A DNA stretch of 64,000 bases from Goleter apudmare HA4340-LM2 (GCA_019359495.1 JAHHHF010000098.1:22880-86879), one strand, 5' to 3'; numbered from the stretch's first letter, positions 25,771 to 35,500 are shown. A program made the numbers and translations. Notes: generated from the sequence alone by a model not told the origin.

Positions 25771-27129
25771 ATGACATTTGTGATTCCAGCCCGTTACAAC
25801 TTCTTGCCTCGCTTTTATAAGCTGGCAGGCATTAGTATGTTTTCCAACATGATGATACCCCTAGCGGGTCTGGTGGACGTTGCCTTTCTGGGACATTTAG
25901 CAGATATTCGTCACTTGGCTGGAGTGATTTTAGGAACTATTCTTTTCGACTACCTTTACCGAGTCTTAAAGTTTCTGCGCTCAAGTACTAATGCTCTGAC
26001 TGCACAGGCGGTTGGCGGCGATGACCCCAAAGCCGTCTTACTGGCGGGACTGCGAAGTGGTTTGATGGCGTTGAGTATCGGGTTAGTGATGTTGCTGTTG
26101 CAATACCCCCTACAAAAAATGGGATTTACTATCCTCAGTGGTTCCCCAGAGATTGAAGCTTCTGGGGTTGATTATTTTTATGCCCGGATTTGGGGTGCGC
26201 CTGCTGTCTTGCTCAACTTTGTGCTGATGGGTTGGTTTTTGGGGCGAGAAATGAATGCCGTAGTGCTATTGATGTCTATTATTGGTAATGGTTCTAATGT
26301 GTTACTAGACTATCTGATGATTGTCAGATGGGGCTGGGAAAGCATGGGCGCGGGATTAGCAACAGCCATCAGTCAGTATTTAACGCTAGGAGTTGGTTTG
26401 ATTTGGGTCGGTTTTACCATTCCGTGGAAAGTATTACTAGCCGCACTGCGAGAGATTTTTGATTGGGCAGCCTTAAGAGATACCATTGCTCTCAAAGGAA
26501 ATATTTTGGTGCGATTTTTGGCTTTAATTTCCGCCTACGCTATTTTCACAAATTTAAGTGCAGCAATGGGGACGATAACCTTGGCCGAAAATGGGTTGCT
26601 GCTGCAAATTGCGCTTTTGAGTCAGTTCACAATTCAAGGCGTGGGGATGACAACCCAAACACTGACAGGAAACTTTCATGGTAAAGGGTCTAGAGAACAG
26701 ATGATACCCTTGCTTGCTGTTTCTGTATTTACTAGTTTGCTAGTGGCGATCGCTTTTGCGATAGTATCTGTTGTATTTCCACAGAGGGTATTCGGGCTGT
26801 TGACTAGTCATGCAGAGGTCAATCAACATATCAGTAGCTATACTATCTGGTTATTGCCTCTGTTAGGATTTACGGCTGTTGCCTTCATGCTAGAAGGATA
26901 TTTCATCGGTTTAAAGGAAGGCGCAACTCTACGCAATGCCGTTCTTCTGGCTTTTGGACTAGGTTTTCTCCCATTGGCTATCACAGCGTGGTATCTCCAC
27001 AATAACCACTTACTGTGGATGGCGCTGGTATCTTATATGGCAACTATTATCTTAGTGCTGGGGTTACAACTACCCCGGACTTTGGGTAGCGAAAACATCA
27101 AGAATCAGGAATTACTTCCCAGTGCTTAA
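25771..27129 (+). CDS. MATE family efflux transporter (DinF-like)
   Basis: This 452-residue integral membrane protein has 12 hydrophobic segments in two similar halves. The start region RFYKLAGISMFSNMMIPLAGLVDVAFLGHL is the standard first-helix motif of MATE exporters, with the conserved GxxDxxxxG pattern, and GNGSNVLLDYLMI near residue 185 is the corresponding loop. MATE proteins export drugs, phenolics or metabolites in exchange for Na+ or H+. The DinF branch is suggested by the short N-terminus. It is convergent with the antiporter gene downstream (150 bp between stops). Substrate unknown. Confidence 0.92.
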   Translation: MTFVIPARYNFLPRFYKLAGISMFSNMMIPLAGLVDVAFLGHLADIRHLAGVILGTILFDYLYRVLKFLRSSTNALTAQAVGGDDPKAVLLAGLRSGLMALSIGLVMLLLQYPLQKMGFTILSGSPEIEASGVDYFYARIWGAPAVLLNFVLMGWFLGREMNAVVLLMSIIGNGSNVLLDYLMIVRWGWESMGAGLATAISQYLTLGVGLIWVGFTIPWKVLLAALREIFDWAALRDTIALKGNILVRFLALISAYAIFTNLSAAMGTITLAENGLLLQIALLSQFTIQGVGMTTQTLTGNFHGKGSREQMIPLLAVSVFTSLLVAIAFAIVSVVFPQRVFGLLTSHAEVNQHISSYTIWLLPLLGFTAVAFMLEGYFIGLKEGATLRNAVLLAFGLGFLPLAITAWYLHNNHLLWMALVSYMATIILVLGLQLPRTLGSENIKNQELLPSA

Positions 27130-27280
27130 TGTGATGACTGTGTGATTGATGAGGCGAGCGCTTTGAGTTAGGGAAGTGTTCAGCGTCGGCTCAACTGCTT
27201 TGTTAGACTGAAAAAATTGATGTCCTAAATATCACCTCTATTGAGTTAGCCACGATCGCGCAATAGACGTAACCTAGGAA

Positions 27281-29368
27281 CTATAAATTACTATGAGGTT
27301 CTCCCAACAACACAATTGAACATGTCAACTCGTTAACTACTTGTGTAGTCACTTCACTGACAGCTAATCCACCTGATGTGCGATAACGAACAGCGCGTAA
27401 GACTGCTAAATCAAACGCCGAAGCTTCTCGGATAATCACGTTGGCAACATCATCATCTCTAATTGTTTGGATACTGATATTGACCTCTAACTTACTGTCA
27501 GCCACAATATCAGACAATTGATTTGTAAAGTTTTTGATCAGTATAGTGGGTGTTTTGCGATCGCATACGTGTAATAACACCACCTCTGCTTGATTACTAT
27601 GAGCCAAAATTTGGGCAAACCGCAAAGCACCTACAGTTTGCGGCATTAAATCACCCATTGGAACAAGAATTCTTTTAATTGTCTTGGGACTACTCAACAG
27701 GCGTGCTACTGCTACGGGACAGTGAGAAGACCAGAAAACACTATCGATCACATTACCAAATATCCGGGCACGCAAACCCGTCGTCCTTGACCAGCCCATC
27801 ACTACTAAACTAGCATTTTGCTCCCGACTGGTACGGCTAATTGCTAAAGCTATGTCATCATCAATCCGAATTGCCGTTGAAACTTCCACATCCAGTTCTT
27901 GACTGATTTCTCTGGCTAACTTTAATCTCTGCTGACTTTGCTCAAGTGCTGTTCCTAATTCCGGATCATCCATATGCACATGAGCCTTAGTAATAGCTAA
28001 TGGCAAAATCCGCCCAGATTCGTGATGAGCTATTAATGCTGCCATTTCTATCAGATAACGCTGAGTTTGAGGATTGTAGACTGGTACTACCACAGTGAAT
28101 TCATAGGCATTTTGCTCTAACAAATGCTCCTCAGAATTTCCCCACCAAACTGCCAGATTTTCTGATTCAAAATCTCTCTGAGTAGGCTGTAATAAAGTAG
28201 CGGATCTAGCAGTGATTAATGGCCCCAATATTGAAGTCACCAGCATCAGAACAATCACACTATTTAAAACGCCCTCATCCACTAGTCTCTCACCAGCAGG
28301 ATTTAAAGATTGATAAGCAACCAAGGTAGCTGCGAGTGTAGCTGCGACTTGTGGCAGTGATAATGACCACATTGTCATCATTTCTGCTGTGTTATAGCGG
28401 TACAAAAGTTTGGCTAAGAATGCTGCTATAAATTTGCTACCAATCAAAGCCACCACAATTATTACAGTCAGCCAAATCGAAGATAGAGTTTTGATAAATG
28501 CAGGGATATTAATTAATAGCCCCATATCTATAAAAAAACAAGGGATAAACAAAACGCTACCAACAAACTCAATCTTTTCTTTTACCGGGCTACGTCCTAA
28601 AACATCATTGACAGCTAAACCTGCTAAAAATGCTCCAACAATTTTCTCAACTCCAACTATTTGCGCTCCTACAGACGCTAAAAACAATGCTAGTAAAATG
28701 AACAAAAATTGGTTACTTTGTTCATCACCGGAGCGCCGGAAAAATTCTTTACCTGCCCAGTCAAAACCAAATAGAACAATAGCAGAGTAAATCGCTAATC
28801 CACCCAACAAAGTTACTAAACTCATGACCGAGAATTCTCCGACATGAATTCCCACACAAATTGCTAAGACTAACAAAGCACCTGTATCTGTAAAAATTGT
28901 GGCTCCAATTGTTACTGTCACCGCCTCGTTCATCACAACTCCCAAACGGCTGATAATGGGATATGCCAAAAGAGTATGCGATGCCAACAGGGAACCAATT
29001 AAAACGGAAGCATTCCAGCTAAAATCAAATAAACGTCCGACAATAATTCCCGCAACTAACGGTACTAAAAATGTCAGGATTCCAAATCCAATAGAGCGGT
29101 TTTTAGTCCGATGAAACTGCTCTATATCAATCTCTAAACCTGCCACAAACATGAGATAAACTTTGCCAATCTCTGAAAGCAGCTTGACAGTTTCAGATTC
29201 ATGGTCTAAAAGCTGAAGTCCATTTTGCCCTAGAACTACACCTGCTAACAGCAAACCCACTAATCCAGGGATTTTAAGTCTCTCAAATAGAGGTGGAACA
29301 GTAAAGATTACTGTCAGAAGGATTGTAAATGCAATAATAGGACTGTTAATTAGCAACATTGAGGCCAT
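27281..29368 (-). CDS. CPA2-type cation/proton antiporter with C-terminal universal-stress domains
   Basis: The 695-residue protein has a Kef/CPA2 exchanger domain (about 1-385, 12-13 membrane segments) and a cytosolic tail (about 400-695). Membrane motifs include RLKIPGLVGLLLAGVVLGQNG (30-50) and a Thr-rich GATIFTDTGALL where many CPA2 proteins have the ion-binding site. In the tail, two UspA-like repeats are visible, centred on LVVMGWSRTTGLRARIFGNVID and on KRILVPMGDLMPQTVGALRFA. Usp domains bind ATP or act as stress-dependent regulators, so transport is probably controlled by nucleotide or stress. Ion specificity cannot be read from sequence. Confidence 0.9.
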   Translation of the reverse strand: MASMLLINSPIIAFTILLTVIFTVPPLFERLKIPGLVGLLLAGVVLGQNGLQLLDHESETVKLLSEIGKVYLMFVAGLEIDIEQFHRTKNRSIGFGILTFLVPLVAGIIVGRLFDFSWNASVLIGSLLASHTLLAYPIISRLGVVMNEAVTVTIGATIFTDTGALLVLAICVGIHVGEFSVMSLVTLLGGLAIYSAIVLFGFDWAGKEFFRRSGDEQSNQFLFILLALFLASVGAQIVGVEKIVGAFLAGLAVNDVLGRSPVKEKIEFVGSVLFIPCFFIDMGLLINIPAFIKTLSSIWLTVIIVVALIGSKFIAAFLAKLLYRYNTAEMMTMWSLSLPQVAATLAATLVAYQSLNPAGERLVDEGVLNSVIVLMLVTSILGPLITARSATLLQPTQRDFESENLAVWWGNSEEHLLEQNAYEFTVVVPVYNPQTQRYLIEMAALIAHHESGRILPLAITKAHVHMDDPELGTALEQSQQRLKLAREISQELDVEVSTAIRIDDDIALAISRTSREQNASLVVMGWSRTTGLRARIFGNVIDSVFWSSHCPVAVARLLSSPKTIKRILVPMGDLMPQTVGALRFAQILAHSNQAEVVLLHVCDRKTPTILIKNFTNQLSDIVADSKLEVNISIQTIRDDDVANVIIREASAFDLAVLRAVRYRTSGGLAVSEVTTQVVNELTCSIVLLGEPHSNL

Positions 29369-29853
29369 GTATATAATAACTCAAGTACAGATGAGCAAAT
29401 AAACTGAACTTTTTTAGGTAATATGTGTTCAAGAAAACAGATTTATGTGGAAAATCATCGTATTTTTAGTACTCTATAAAAATGTAATCATAACAAAACA
29501 CGTATGCTGCACTTGCATTTTATGATTTCACCTTGAGTAGAAAATTACAAGAGCAACGGTTTGTAGTCAGGACTTTAATCCTAATTTGTTTTAACACTAA
29601 ACTGTTGACTATAAATGTAGCAAAACTTTTTATATAGAGTACTAGCTTATTTAGGAGCATCGACTTAAAGATAGAGGGTATCTCTCCGAAACATGTCAAA
29701 AGAGAGAAAATTGCTTCTGGCTTAAGTATGCTTTCCCATCACCCTGTAAGGCTTGAGAAGGAAAAATTTTGCGAGAAAAATCTCAAAGAGTTTTTTTGGT
29801 GGTTCTGATGAATGATAATTTTAAGGATTGGGAACCATTGAAAACCGAACGTT
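29369..29853. other. Divergent promoter region between antiporter and chlM
   Basis: 485 bp, AT-rich, with the two genes starting in opposite directions. I see no dispersed repeat, hairpin or small gene. It probably contains both promoters; candidate -10 boxes such as TATAGA and TATAAA-like words are common but no paired -35 is convincing. Confidence 0.4.
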
Positions 29854-30540
29854 ATGAACGCAGCCGACGATAAAACGATTGTTCGTGAGTATTTTAATTC
29901 CACAGGGTTTGAGCGCTGGCGGCGGATTTACGGCGATGGCGAAGTTAACAAAGTCCAGCTAGATATCCGCAACGGACATCAGCAGACTGTGGATACAGTA
30001 ATCGGCTGGTTGAAAGCTGATCAAAATTTGGCAGAATTATCAATCTGTGATGCAGGTTGTGGTGTGGGTAGCCTTAGCATTCCCCTAGCAGCAGATGGCG
30101 CCAAGGTTTATGCTAGCGATATTTCTGAAAAAATGGTTACAGAAGCAAAGGATAGAGCCTTAGAAACCTTGGGAAATAGCGAAAACCCCACATTCGCTAT
30201 CCAAGATTTAGAATCCTTAGCAGGTAGTTACCACACTGTGATTTGCTTGGATGTCCTCATCCACTATCCCCAAGAAAAGGCAGATGAGATGATTTCTCAC
30301 CTTTGTTCTCTAGCACAATCGCGGCTAATTCTGAGTTTTGCACCTAAAACCTGTGCTTTGACTTTACTCAAAAAAATTGGTAGTTTCTTCCCTGGCCCTA
30401 GTAAAGCTACTCGCGCCTACCTGCACCGTGAGGCTGATGTAGTGAAAATCCTCGAAAGTAATGGCTTTTGTGTCCAACGCCAGTCAATGACTCGGACTCG
30501 TTTCTACTTTTCTCGTCTGCTTGAGGTTACACGTAGTTGA
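29854..30540 (+). CDS. chlM: Magnesium protoporphyrin IX O-methyltransferase
   Basis: It methylates the 13-propionate of Mg-protoporphyrin IX using SAM, the step after Mg-chelatase in chlorophyll synthesis at the thylakoid or plasma membrane. The 228-residue product has the ChlM/BchM start VREYFNSTGFERWRRIYGDGEVNKVQ, the SAM site CDAGCGVGSLSIPLA (about 66-80), acidic YASDIS at the end of strand 2, and the C-terminal FxxxxxRxYFSRLLEV region. Length matches the cyanobacterial enzyme (about 230). No other chlorophyll gene is adjacent, as is usual in Nostoc. Confidence 0.95.
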   Translation: MNAADDKTIVREYFNSTGFERWRRIYGDGEVNKVQLDIRNGHQQTVDTVIGWLKADQNLAELSICDAGCGVGSLSIPLAADGAKVYASDISEKMVTEAKDRALETLGNSENPTFAIQDLESLAGSYHTVICLDVLIHYPQEKADEMISHLCSLAQSRLILSFAPKTCALTLLKKIGSFFPGPSKATRAYLHREADVVKILESNGFCVQRQSMTRTRFYFSRLLEVTRS

Positions 30541-30738
30541 AGTGGGGTTGAGAGATGAGGGAGTAGGGGAAGATAAGGGAGCAAAAACTTCGTTATCTTC
30601 CTCATCTCCTTTATTCCCTCCTCTTTACTAAAATTTCACGCCTGCTTCACGAAAATATCGGGATCTTTTCACAATTACTGGAAGCTGAGGGAAAGTGAGG
30701 TTAAAATCTCAACAAGGTTAAAATCTGAGGTGGAAACT

Positions 30739-31227
30739 ATGAAGACTGCTGAAAAACTGGCCGCAGGTTGGCTACTCACACTCGGATTCATGTTTTTAAC
30801 TTTGTCAGTCTCAGCTGCAATAGAAAAAAATAGTATCTTGAAACCGATTCCCATATCCACAGAAGAGGAGTATGGCCGGGACTTTCAGAATAAAGAGCGT
30901 ATTTATGTACTGGATTATACTGCTAGGCAAAGTCTAATTTTTGGCGTTCCTACCCTGATATTGGGAGGATGGCTAAGTTTAGGGTTATATCGTCAGAGTC
31001 GGCAAGAGAAAAAGGCGATAAATCAGCAAGTTAATGACCACCTGCAATCTATTTTTTATCAAATGTTACAAGACAACAAAGGGCGCATGACTGTTGCTGG
31101 TTTTGCAATTAAGTCACAATTGCCTGCGCTGATTGCCAGAGAATATTTAGACGAAAAAGCTAAAGAATTCAATGCTAATTTTAAAGTGAGTGAAGAAGGG
31201 GCGATATCATATCATTTTGAGATCTAA
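30739..31227 (+). CDS. Conserved membrane protein of unknown function
   Basis: The ATG at 30739 is preferred over an in-frame GTG nine bases earlier, giving 162 residues. One hydrophobic segment is at about 8-29, a second at about 65-86 (LIFGVPTLILGGWLSLGLY). Between them lies an acidic loop of about 35 residues. The C-terminal 75 residues are soluble and carry a winged-helix-like pattern, KGRMTVAGFAIKSQLPALIAREYLDEKAKEFNANF. A family name is not known to me. It follows chlM by about 200 bp of purine-rich sequence and precedes the DUF423 gene by 70 bp, so the two small genes may share a transcript. Confidence 0.7.
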   Translation: MKTAEKLAAGWLLTLGFMFLTLSVSAAIEKNSILKPIPISTEEEYGRDFQNKERIYVLDYTARQSLIFGVPTLILGGWLSLGLYRQSRQEKKAINQQVNDHLQSIFYQMLQDNKGRMTVAGFAIKSQLPALIAREYLDEKAKEFNANFKVSEEGAISYHFEI

Positions 31228-31295
31228 TTTAAACCCTAATTAGGGCTTAATATCTCTAACCCGTGAACTTCTCTACCAATTTACGGCTAGATACA

Positions 31296-31676
31296 ATGAC
31301 GCAGATTTTTTTAAGCATAGCTGCTGTGTTAGGCGGTTTGTCTGTGGCAGCTGGTGCTTTTGCTTCCCATGCCTTAAGGGAAAAAATTAGTGAGCGATCG
31401 CTAGAAATATTTGAAACTGGTGCTCGTTACCAAATGTACCACGCTCTGGCACTTCTAGTAGTAGGATTACTACTCAGTCGTACTGAATCGCCTCCATCTA
31501 CCCTCATTGCCAGTGGTTGGCTATTTATCATCGGCATTGCAATTTTTTCAGGCAGCTTGTACGCTTTGAGCTTAACAGGAATCAAAATCTTGGGCGCAAT
31601 TACCCCCCTAGGAGGCGTAGCATTTCTGGCTGGTTGGGGTGCTTTGGCTGTTGCGGCTGGGAGTGGGAAATTTTAA
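31296..31676 (+). CDS. DUF423 family membrane protein
   Basis: From the ATG at 31296 the product is 126 residues; the in-frame GTG at 31263 would add 11 residues without family similarity. It has four membrane helices. The start LSIAAVLGGLSVAAGAFASHALREKISERSLEIFETGARYQMYHALALL is split by the conserved GAFASHALR loop and YQMYHALAL, diagnostic of DUF423 (YgdD) proteins. SGSLYALSLTG and GAITPLGG are the conserved later motifs. Function is unknown; the family is widespread. Good confidence in family. Confidence 0.92.
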   Translation: MTQIFLSIAAVLGGLSVAAGAFASHALREKISERSLEIFETGARYQMYHALALLVVGLLLSRTESPPSTLIASGWLFIIGIAIFSGSLYALSLTGIKILGAITPLGGVAFLAGWGALAVAAGSGKF

Positions 31677-31718
31677 GCAAGTTAGGAATTAGGAGTTAGA
31701 ACTGAAGGCTAATCACTC

Positions 31719-32471
31719 CTAATTCCTCATTCTCATATGCAGCAGTAAGTCATGCAGTGCTGCTTTTGCTACAGGCGCTTCAGGTAGTGCGCTGGCTTCG
31801 TATGTTGCTTGCAACTGACTACATAATCGGTCATATTCTTGCTGATGAAAGGTGATATCAATATTTGACAAAATAGACTTTTCTTTATCGGTCAGCTTTT
31901 GAGCAATTAACTCAGGGATATATGGTAAATTAAAAACTTCGTTGAGCTTGACTAAATTGGCTTCAACTACTCCTGTTTGCATCAGGTAAATCCCCGATAA
32001 CAACACTCGATATACATAAAGTAATGGCTTCAGGCGATGTGGCTGTTCTTTTTCAAAAAGTTTCCATTGTGTTGCGGCAAAACCAAAATAGTGATGGCTG
32101 TGGTGACGTGTAATACAGCCTTGAGCAATTGATTTTAGTTCCTCATGTTCTGGTGTAGTTTTTAAAATCAAAGGCGAGTAAAGTTGCTCTAAGACATAGC
32201 TATTATTTTTGAGCAGTAGTAAAAAGAATTTCTTAATATCGTGAGTAACTAAATCAAGTTCTAAAGACTCATATACTTTTGATATTTCAATAGTTTCAGC
32301 CCCAATATTTAATCCTACAACTTCTTGTATCGGTAAAATATGTACACCGCGTAAGTCATAGTCAGAATCTGGTGATGGAAAGCCATATAAATGAGAACCA
32401 CTGATGGTGGCAAATAACAAAGGGTAAGATTGTTGAACAACAATTTTATTCAAAGAAATTGGAATTTCCAT
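31719..32471 (-). CDS. Nucleotidyltransferase-domain protein (RlaP-like)
   Basis: The 250-residue protein has a polymerase-beta-type nucleotidyltransferase core: Gly25-Ser26 in SGSHLYGFPSP and the metal-binding aspartates Asp37 and Asp39 in DSDYDLRGVH. A third carboxylate probably lies in LELDLVTHDIKKF near residue 75. The helical C-terminal half fits the PF10127/RlaP group, some members of which accompany RNA ligase repair systems. No RNA ligase or phosphatase gene is adjacent here. It is convergent with the DUF423 gene, 42 bp apart. Substrate unknown. Confidence 0.82.
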   Translation of the reverse strand: MEIPISLNKIVVQQSYPLLFATISGSHLYGFPSPDSDYDLRGVHILPIQEVVGLNIGAETIEISKVYESLELDLVTHDIKKFFLLLLKNNSYVLEQLYSPLILKTTPEHEELKSIAQGCITRHHSHHYFGFAATQWKLFEKEQPHRLKPLLYVYRVLLSGIYLMQTGVVEANLVKLNEVFNLPYIPELIAQKLTDKEKSILSNIDITFHQQEYDRLCSQLQATYEASALPEAPVAKAALHDLLLHMRMRN

Positions 32472-32553
32472 AAATTAAAGTATTTGTTAGATTGACTAAG
32501 AAAAGTTGTATGTGAATTTGTTTTAGGAATACTAAAAATGAGATGATAATTTT

Positions 32554-32904
32554 TTACGAATAAAGACTTTCAGCCTTACAATAAATTTTATTTGGTGGCT
32601 CACTGAAGTAATCTAACAATGCTGGACATAGCCATCCCTCAATTTTTTTTCTACTCCAGTAATACCAGTGGCCATTGTTTTCTACTCGCAACCAAAATAG
32701 TTCTACCTGATAACCAGGAAAGGGATTTGCAGAGAACAAAAGTTTGAAACCTTCATCAACATTAGCTAAGTCTTGAACCAAAATATCAATTATCTCAGGG
32801 ATACCACCGAGAAAGGGTTCTTGGGATAGTCCCATTTGCTCATCATCAAAAACCCATGTTTGATTTAGCTGATAGGGGAAAATCACCATAATAGCCTTAG
32901 TCAT
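32554..32904 (-). CDS. DUF6717-like hypothetical protein
   Basis: The 116-residue product has PYQLNQTWVFDDEQMGLSQEPFLGG (about 10-34, given here with its WVFDDE core), then IPEIIDILVQDL and FSANPFPGYQVELFWLR, and HWYYW near the middle. The pattern resembles the DUF6717 family of short soluble proteins, where the WxFDDxxxGLxxEPF segment is conserved. No enzymatic motif is visible. It lies 82 bp upstream of, and in line with, the nucleotidyltransferase gene, which may be co-transcribed. The family call is from memory of the motif, so moderate. Confidence 0.62.
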   Translation of the reverse strand: MTKAIMVIFPYQLNQTWVFDDEQMGLSQEPFLGGIPEIIDILVQDLANVDEGFKLLFSANPFPGYQVELFWLRVENNGHWYYWSRKKIEGWLCPALLDYFSEPPNKIYCKAESLYS

Positions 32905-33211
32905 GAGTGATTAGTCCTTAGTTATTAGTTATGGATTATTATTCCCTTTATTTGTGCCTTTGTTTTACTCCAGCCCCAGAGATTATGATGAAGTTAACAT
33001 ATTAAAAATTTATCACCACATTAGCTAGTAGTCGGTTTTGTAGGGTAAGGGAGTCACAAAAGGACTTAAATCAGTGAATAGTGAGTAGACTGATAACTAA
33101 TAGTTACAGTAGCTTTCAATAAGGCGAGAATAACGCCAATTTATGAGAAATTCAGGTAATTCTCAGTAAAAAAGTTTATCCTATACAGGAATTGGTAACA
33201 ACTCTTAAATT
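32905..33211. other. Divergent spacer upstream of egtC
   Basis: 307 bp. The left edge has a degenerate TTAGT/TTATT run (32902-32938) like the heptamer repeats at other gene starts. No gene or terminator is seen. Confidence 0.4.
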
Positions 33212-33997
33212 ATGTGTCGTCTACTTGCATACCTTGGCTTGCCTGTTTCTCTAGAACAGCTTTTGTATAAACCAGAACATTCACTTATTGTCCAGAGTTA
33301 TCAACCCCGCGAAATGATTTCTGGGGTGGTCAATGCTGATGGCTTTGGAATGGGTTGGTATCATTTGCAAAAGGATACTGCACCGTTTACCTATAAAAAT
33401 ACTCTACCAATTTGGAATGATATCAACTTACCTCATATTAGCCGTTATGTGGAATCGAAGTGTGTGCTGGCTTATGTGCGTAGTGCGACACCAGGACAAG
33501 CCGTAGATTTTGCCAATTGTCAACCTTTTGATGATCAAAATTTACTATTTATTCATAATGGCCGAATTGAAAATTTTCGGCAAACTTTATATAAGGAAAT
33601 TCGCCATATTCTAGACCATAATTTCTACCAAAAAATCAATGGTAGTTCAGATTCTGAACATATTTTTTCCTTGCTACTTTCTCAAGATTACAACAAACTT
33701 CAGCCTCTAGAATATGCTTTACGGTCTACATTATTAACGCTTTTGGAGATGGCAAAATGCTATCAAGTAGAAGTTTCTGCCAACACAATTATTAGTGATG
33801 GTAAACGTTTGATTGCTTCTCGCTTTGCTAGTAATACACCTGCTCCGTCTTTATATTGGCTCAAGGATGATCCAACTTTTCCAAAATCAGTAATTATTGC
33901 CTCAGAACCACTTTTTTTTGGTAATTGGACTGCTTGTCCAGAAAATAGCATCATCACCGTAGGAGAAAACTGTGATATCCAAGTTCAGCAACTCTAA
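33212..33997 (+). CDS. egtC: Class II glutamine amidotransferase, EgtC-like
   Basis: The 261-residue product starts MCRLLAYLG, which places the catalytic Cys2 at the mature N-terminus. Further Ntn-hydrolase features are GFGMGWY (about 46-52), YVRSATPG (about 88-95) and FIHNGRIENF (about 112-121), which bind the gamma-glutamyl group. In ergothioneine biosynthesis EgtC removes glutamate from gamma-glutamyl-hercynylcysteine sulfoxide. The assignment as EgtC rather than another class II amidotransferase is supported by the overlapping egtB-like gene. No egtD is in the window. The two genes overlap by 26 bp, so translation is likely coupled. Confidence 0.85.
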   Translation: MCRLLAYLGLPVSLEQLLYKPEHSLIVQSYQPREMISGVVNADGFGMGWYHLQKDTAPFTYKNTLPIWNDINLPHISRYVESKCVLAYVRSATPGQAVDFANCQPFDDQNLLFIHNGRIENFRQTLYKEIRHILDHNFYQKINGSSDSEHIFSLLLSQDYNKLQPLEYALRSTLLTLLEMAKCYQVEVSANTIISDGKRLIASRFASNTPAPSLYWLKDDPTFPKSVIIASEPLFFGNWTACPENSIITVGENCDIQVQQL

Positions 33998-35216
33998 TGC
34001 CAAAGAGTTTATTTTTCAAGCTTTCCACCAGTGTCGTCTCAAAACTCTGGCTTTATTAGAAAATATTGACGCTACGACTTTTTGTAGTCAGCCTCATCCT
34101 GAGTTTAGTCCTGTGGGTTGGCACTTTGGTCATATTGCCTACACTGAGTCTTTGTGGTTGCTAGAAAAGACTGCTGGCTTACCATGCTTTTTTCCGCAAT
34201 ATCGCCAGCTATTTGCTGCTGATGGTTTACCGAAATCAGCACGTAGCCAATTACCAAATCCCCAAGAAATTCGTGATTATTTAGACACCATTAGAGAAAA
34301 AGTTCTCTATTACTTAGAAGTTGTTGATATTGAGCCACAAGAGAGGCTTTGGCACTTTTTGATTCAGCATGAAAGCCAGCACTGTGAAACTATTAACTTT
34401 GTGTTGGAGTTGCTGAAGAGTCAAGGGTCAAGAGTTTTTACATCTTCTAACTCTCTCACCGAGATGGTTCAAATACCCGCAGGTGAATTTGAGCAGGGAA
34501 GTAACTCAATTGCGGCTTTAGATAATGAATGCCCTGCACATAAAGTATATTTAAATACTTATTGGATTGACCGCTATCCGGTAACTTGTAGCCAGTATCT
34601 CTCATTTATTGAGGCGGGAGGCTATACAAATCCTCTGTGGTGGTCAGAAGCTGGGTGGCAATGGGTACAAAAGGACAAAGTGAAACTACCACTTTATATG
34701 TGCAATGATTCAACTAAAGATAATCACCCAGTTTGTGGTGTTAGTTGGTATGAAGCAGAAGCTTACTCGCGGTTTGTGGGTAAGCGTCTACCTACAGAAG
34801 CAGAGTGGGAGAAAGCTGCAAGTTGGGATGTCAAAGCTAATTGTGATCGCATCTATCCTTGGGGCGTTGCAGAATCAACAGCCATATCTGATCATTGCAA
34901 CTGCGATCGCCAAATCGCTACAACAACACCAGTAGATGCTTATCCTGGGGGACAAAGTGCCTATGGTGTGTATGATATGCTCGGTAATGTGTGGGAGTGG
35001 ACAGCTTCTTGGTTTGATGCTTACAACGGGTTTCAAAGTTACCCTTACATGGGTTATTCCCAAGTTTATTTTGACCACAAGCACCGCGTTTTAAAAGGTG
35101 GTAGTTGGGCTACTTATTCTTGGTCACTGCGTTCTAGTTTCCGCAACTGGTATCATCCTGGTGTGCGGCAAATATTTGCCGGATTTCGCTGCGCTGCTGA
35201 TGAGGAAGTGGGCTAG
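33972..35216 (+). CDS. egtB: EgtB-like iron-dependent sulfoxide synthase (DinB_2 + FGE-sulfatase)
   Basis: The start is GTG at 33972, inside egtC; no later initiator keeps the first helix. The 414 residues comprise a DinB-like four-helix bundle (about 1-150) and a formylglycine-generating-enzyme-like domain (about 165-410) with DxYPVTxxQYLxF and NVWEWTASWF. Iron ligands of EgtB are present and positioned as in the characterised enzyme: His51 in GWHFGH, and His133 and His137 in QHESQH. EgtB joins cysteine or gamma-glutamylcysteine to hercynine with O2. Residues that select the thiol donor cannot be judged here. Overlap with egtC suggests an operon. Confidence 0.86.
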   Translation: MISKFSNSNAKEFIFQAFHQCRLKTLALLENIDATTFCSQPHPEFSPVGWHFGHIAYTESLWLLEKTAGLPCFFPQYRQLFAADGLPKSARSQLPNPQEIRDYLDTIREKVLYYLEVVDIEPQERLWHFLIQHESQHCETINFVLELLKSQGSRVFTSSNSLTEMVQIPAGEFEQGSNSIAALDNECPAHKVYLNTYWIDRYPVTCSQYLSFIEAGGYTNPLWWSEAGWQWVQKDKVKLPLYMCNDSTKDNHPVCGVSWYEAEAYSRFVGKRLPTEAEWEKAASWDVKANCDRIYPWGVAESTAISDHCNCDRQIATTTPVDAYPGGQSAYGVYDMLGNVWEWTASWFDAYNGFQSYPYMGYSQVYFDHKHRVLKGGSWATYSWSLRSSFRNWYHPGVRQIFAGFRCAADEEVG

Positions 35217-35275
35217 TAATTTATCTCAACTATCAGGTTCAAGGATGAAAATTGTTGTATTTCGTCCTTCATTAA

Positions 35276-35500
35276 TTAACTAATACCTGATTTTAAAACT
35301 TCGACTTCATGAGAAATGCTTGCTGGTTTGGGAATAGGTAATCCCTCTTCCAGCATTCCTTCTATATGAAATTCAATAGCTTCTGCAATCATCTGCTTTA
35401 CTTCTTCTAAGGTTTCACCAACCGCTACACAACCTGGTAGGTCAGGGACATAAGCACCGTAGCTAGTTTCTCCTTTCTCAATCACAACTGTATAACGCAT
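35276..35500 (-). CDS. hicB: HicB-family antitoxin
   Basis: The 74-residue product has the HicB beta-sheet core MRYTVVIEKGETSYGAYVPDLPGC (given here with its hallmark AYVPDLPGC) and the next helix GETLEEVKQMIAEAIEFHIEGM. It ends before a DNA-binding domain, so it is the short form. HicB neutralises the mRNA interferase HicA and usually represses the operon. The ATG overlaps the stop of hicA in TAATG. Because hicA carries an early stop codon, this antitoxin appears to be an orphan in its own operon, possibly acting on HicA proteins elsewhere. Confidence 0.92.
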   Translation of the reverse strand: MRYTVVIEKGETSYGAYVPDLPGCVAVGETLEEVKQMIAEAIEFHIEGMLEEGLPIPKPASISHEVEVLKSGIS

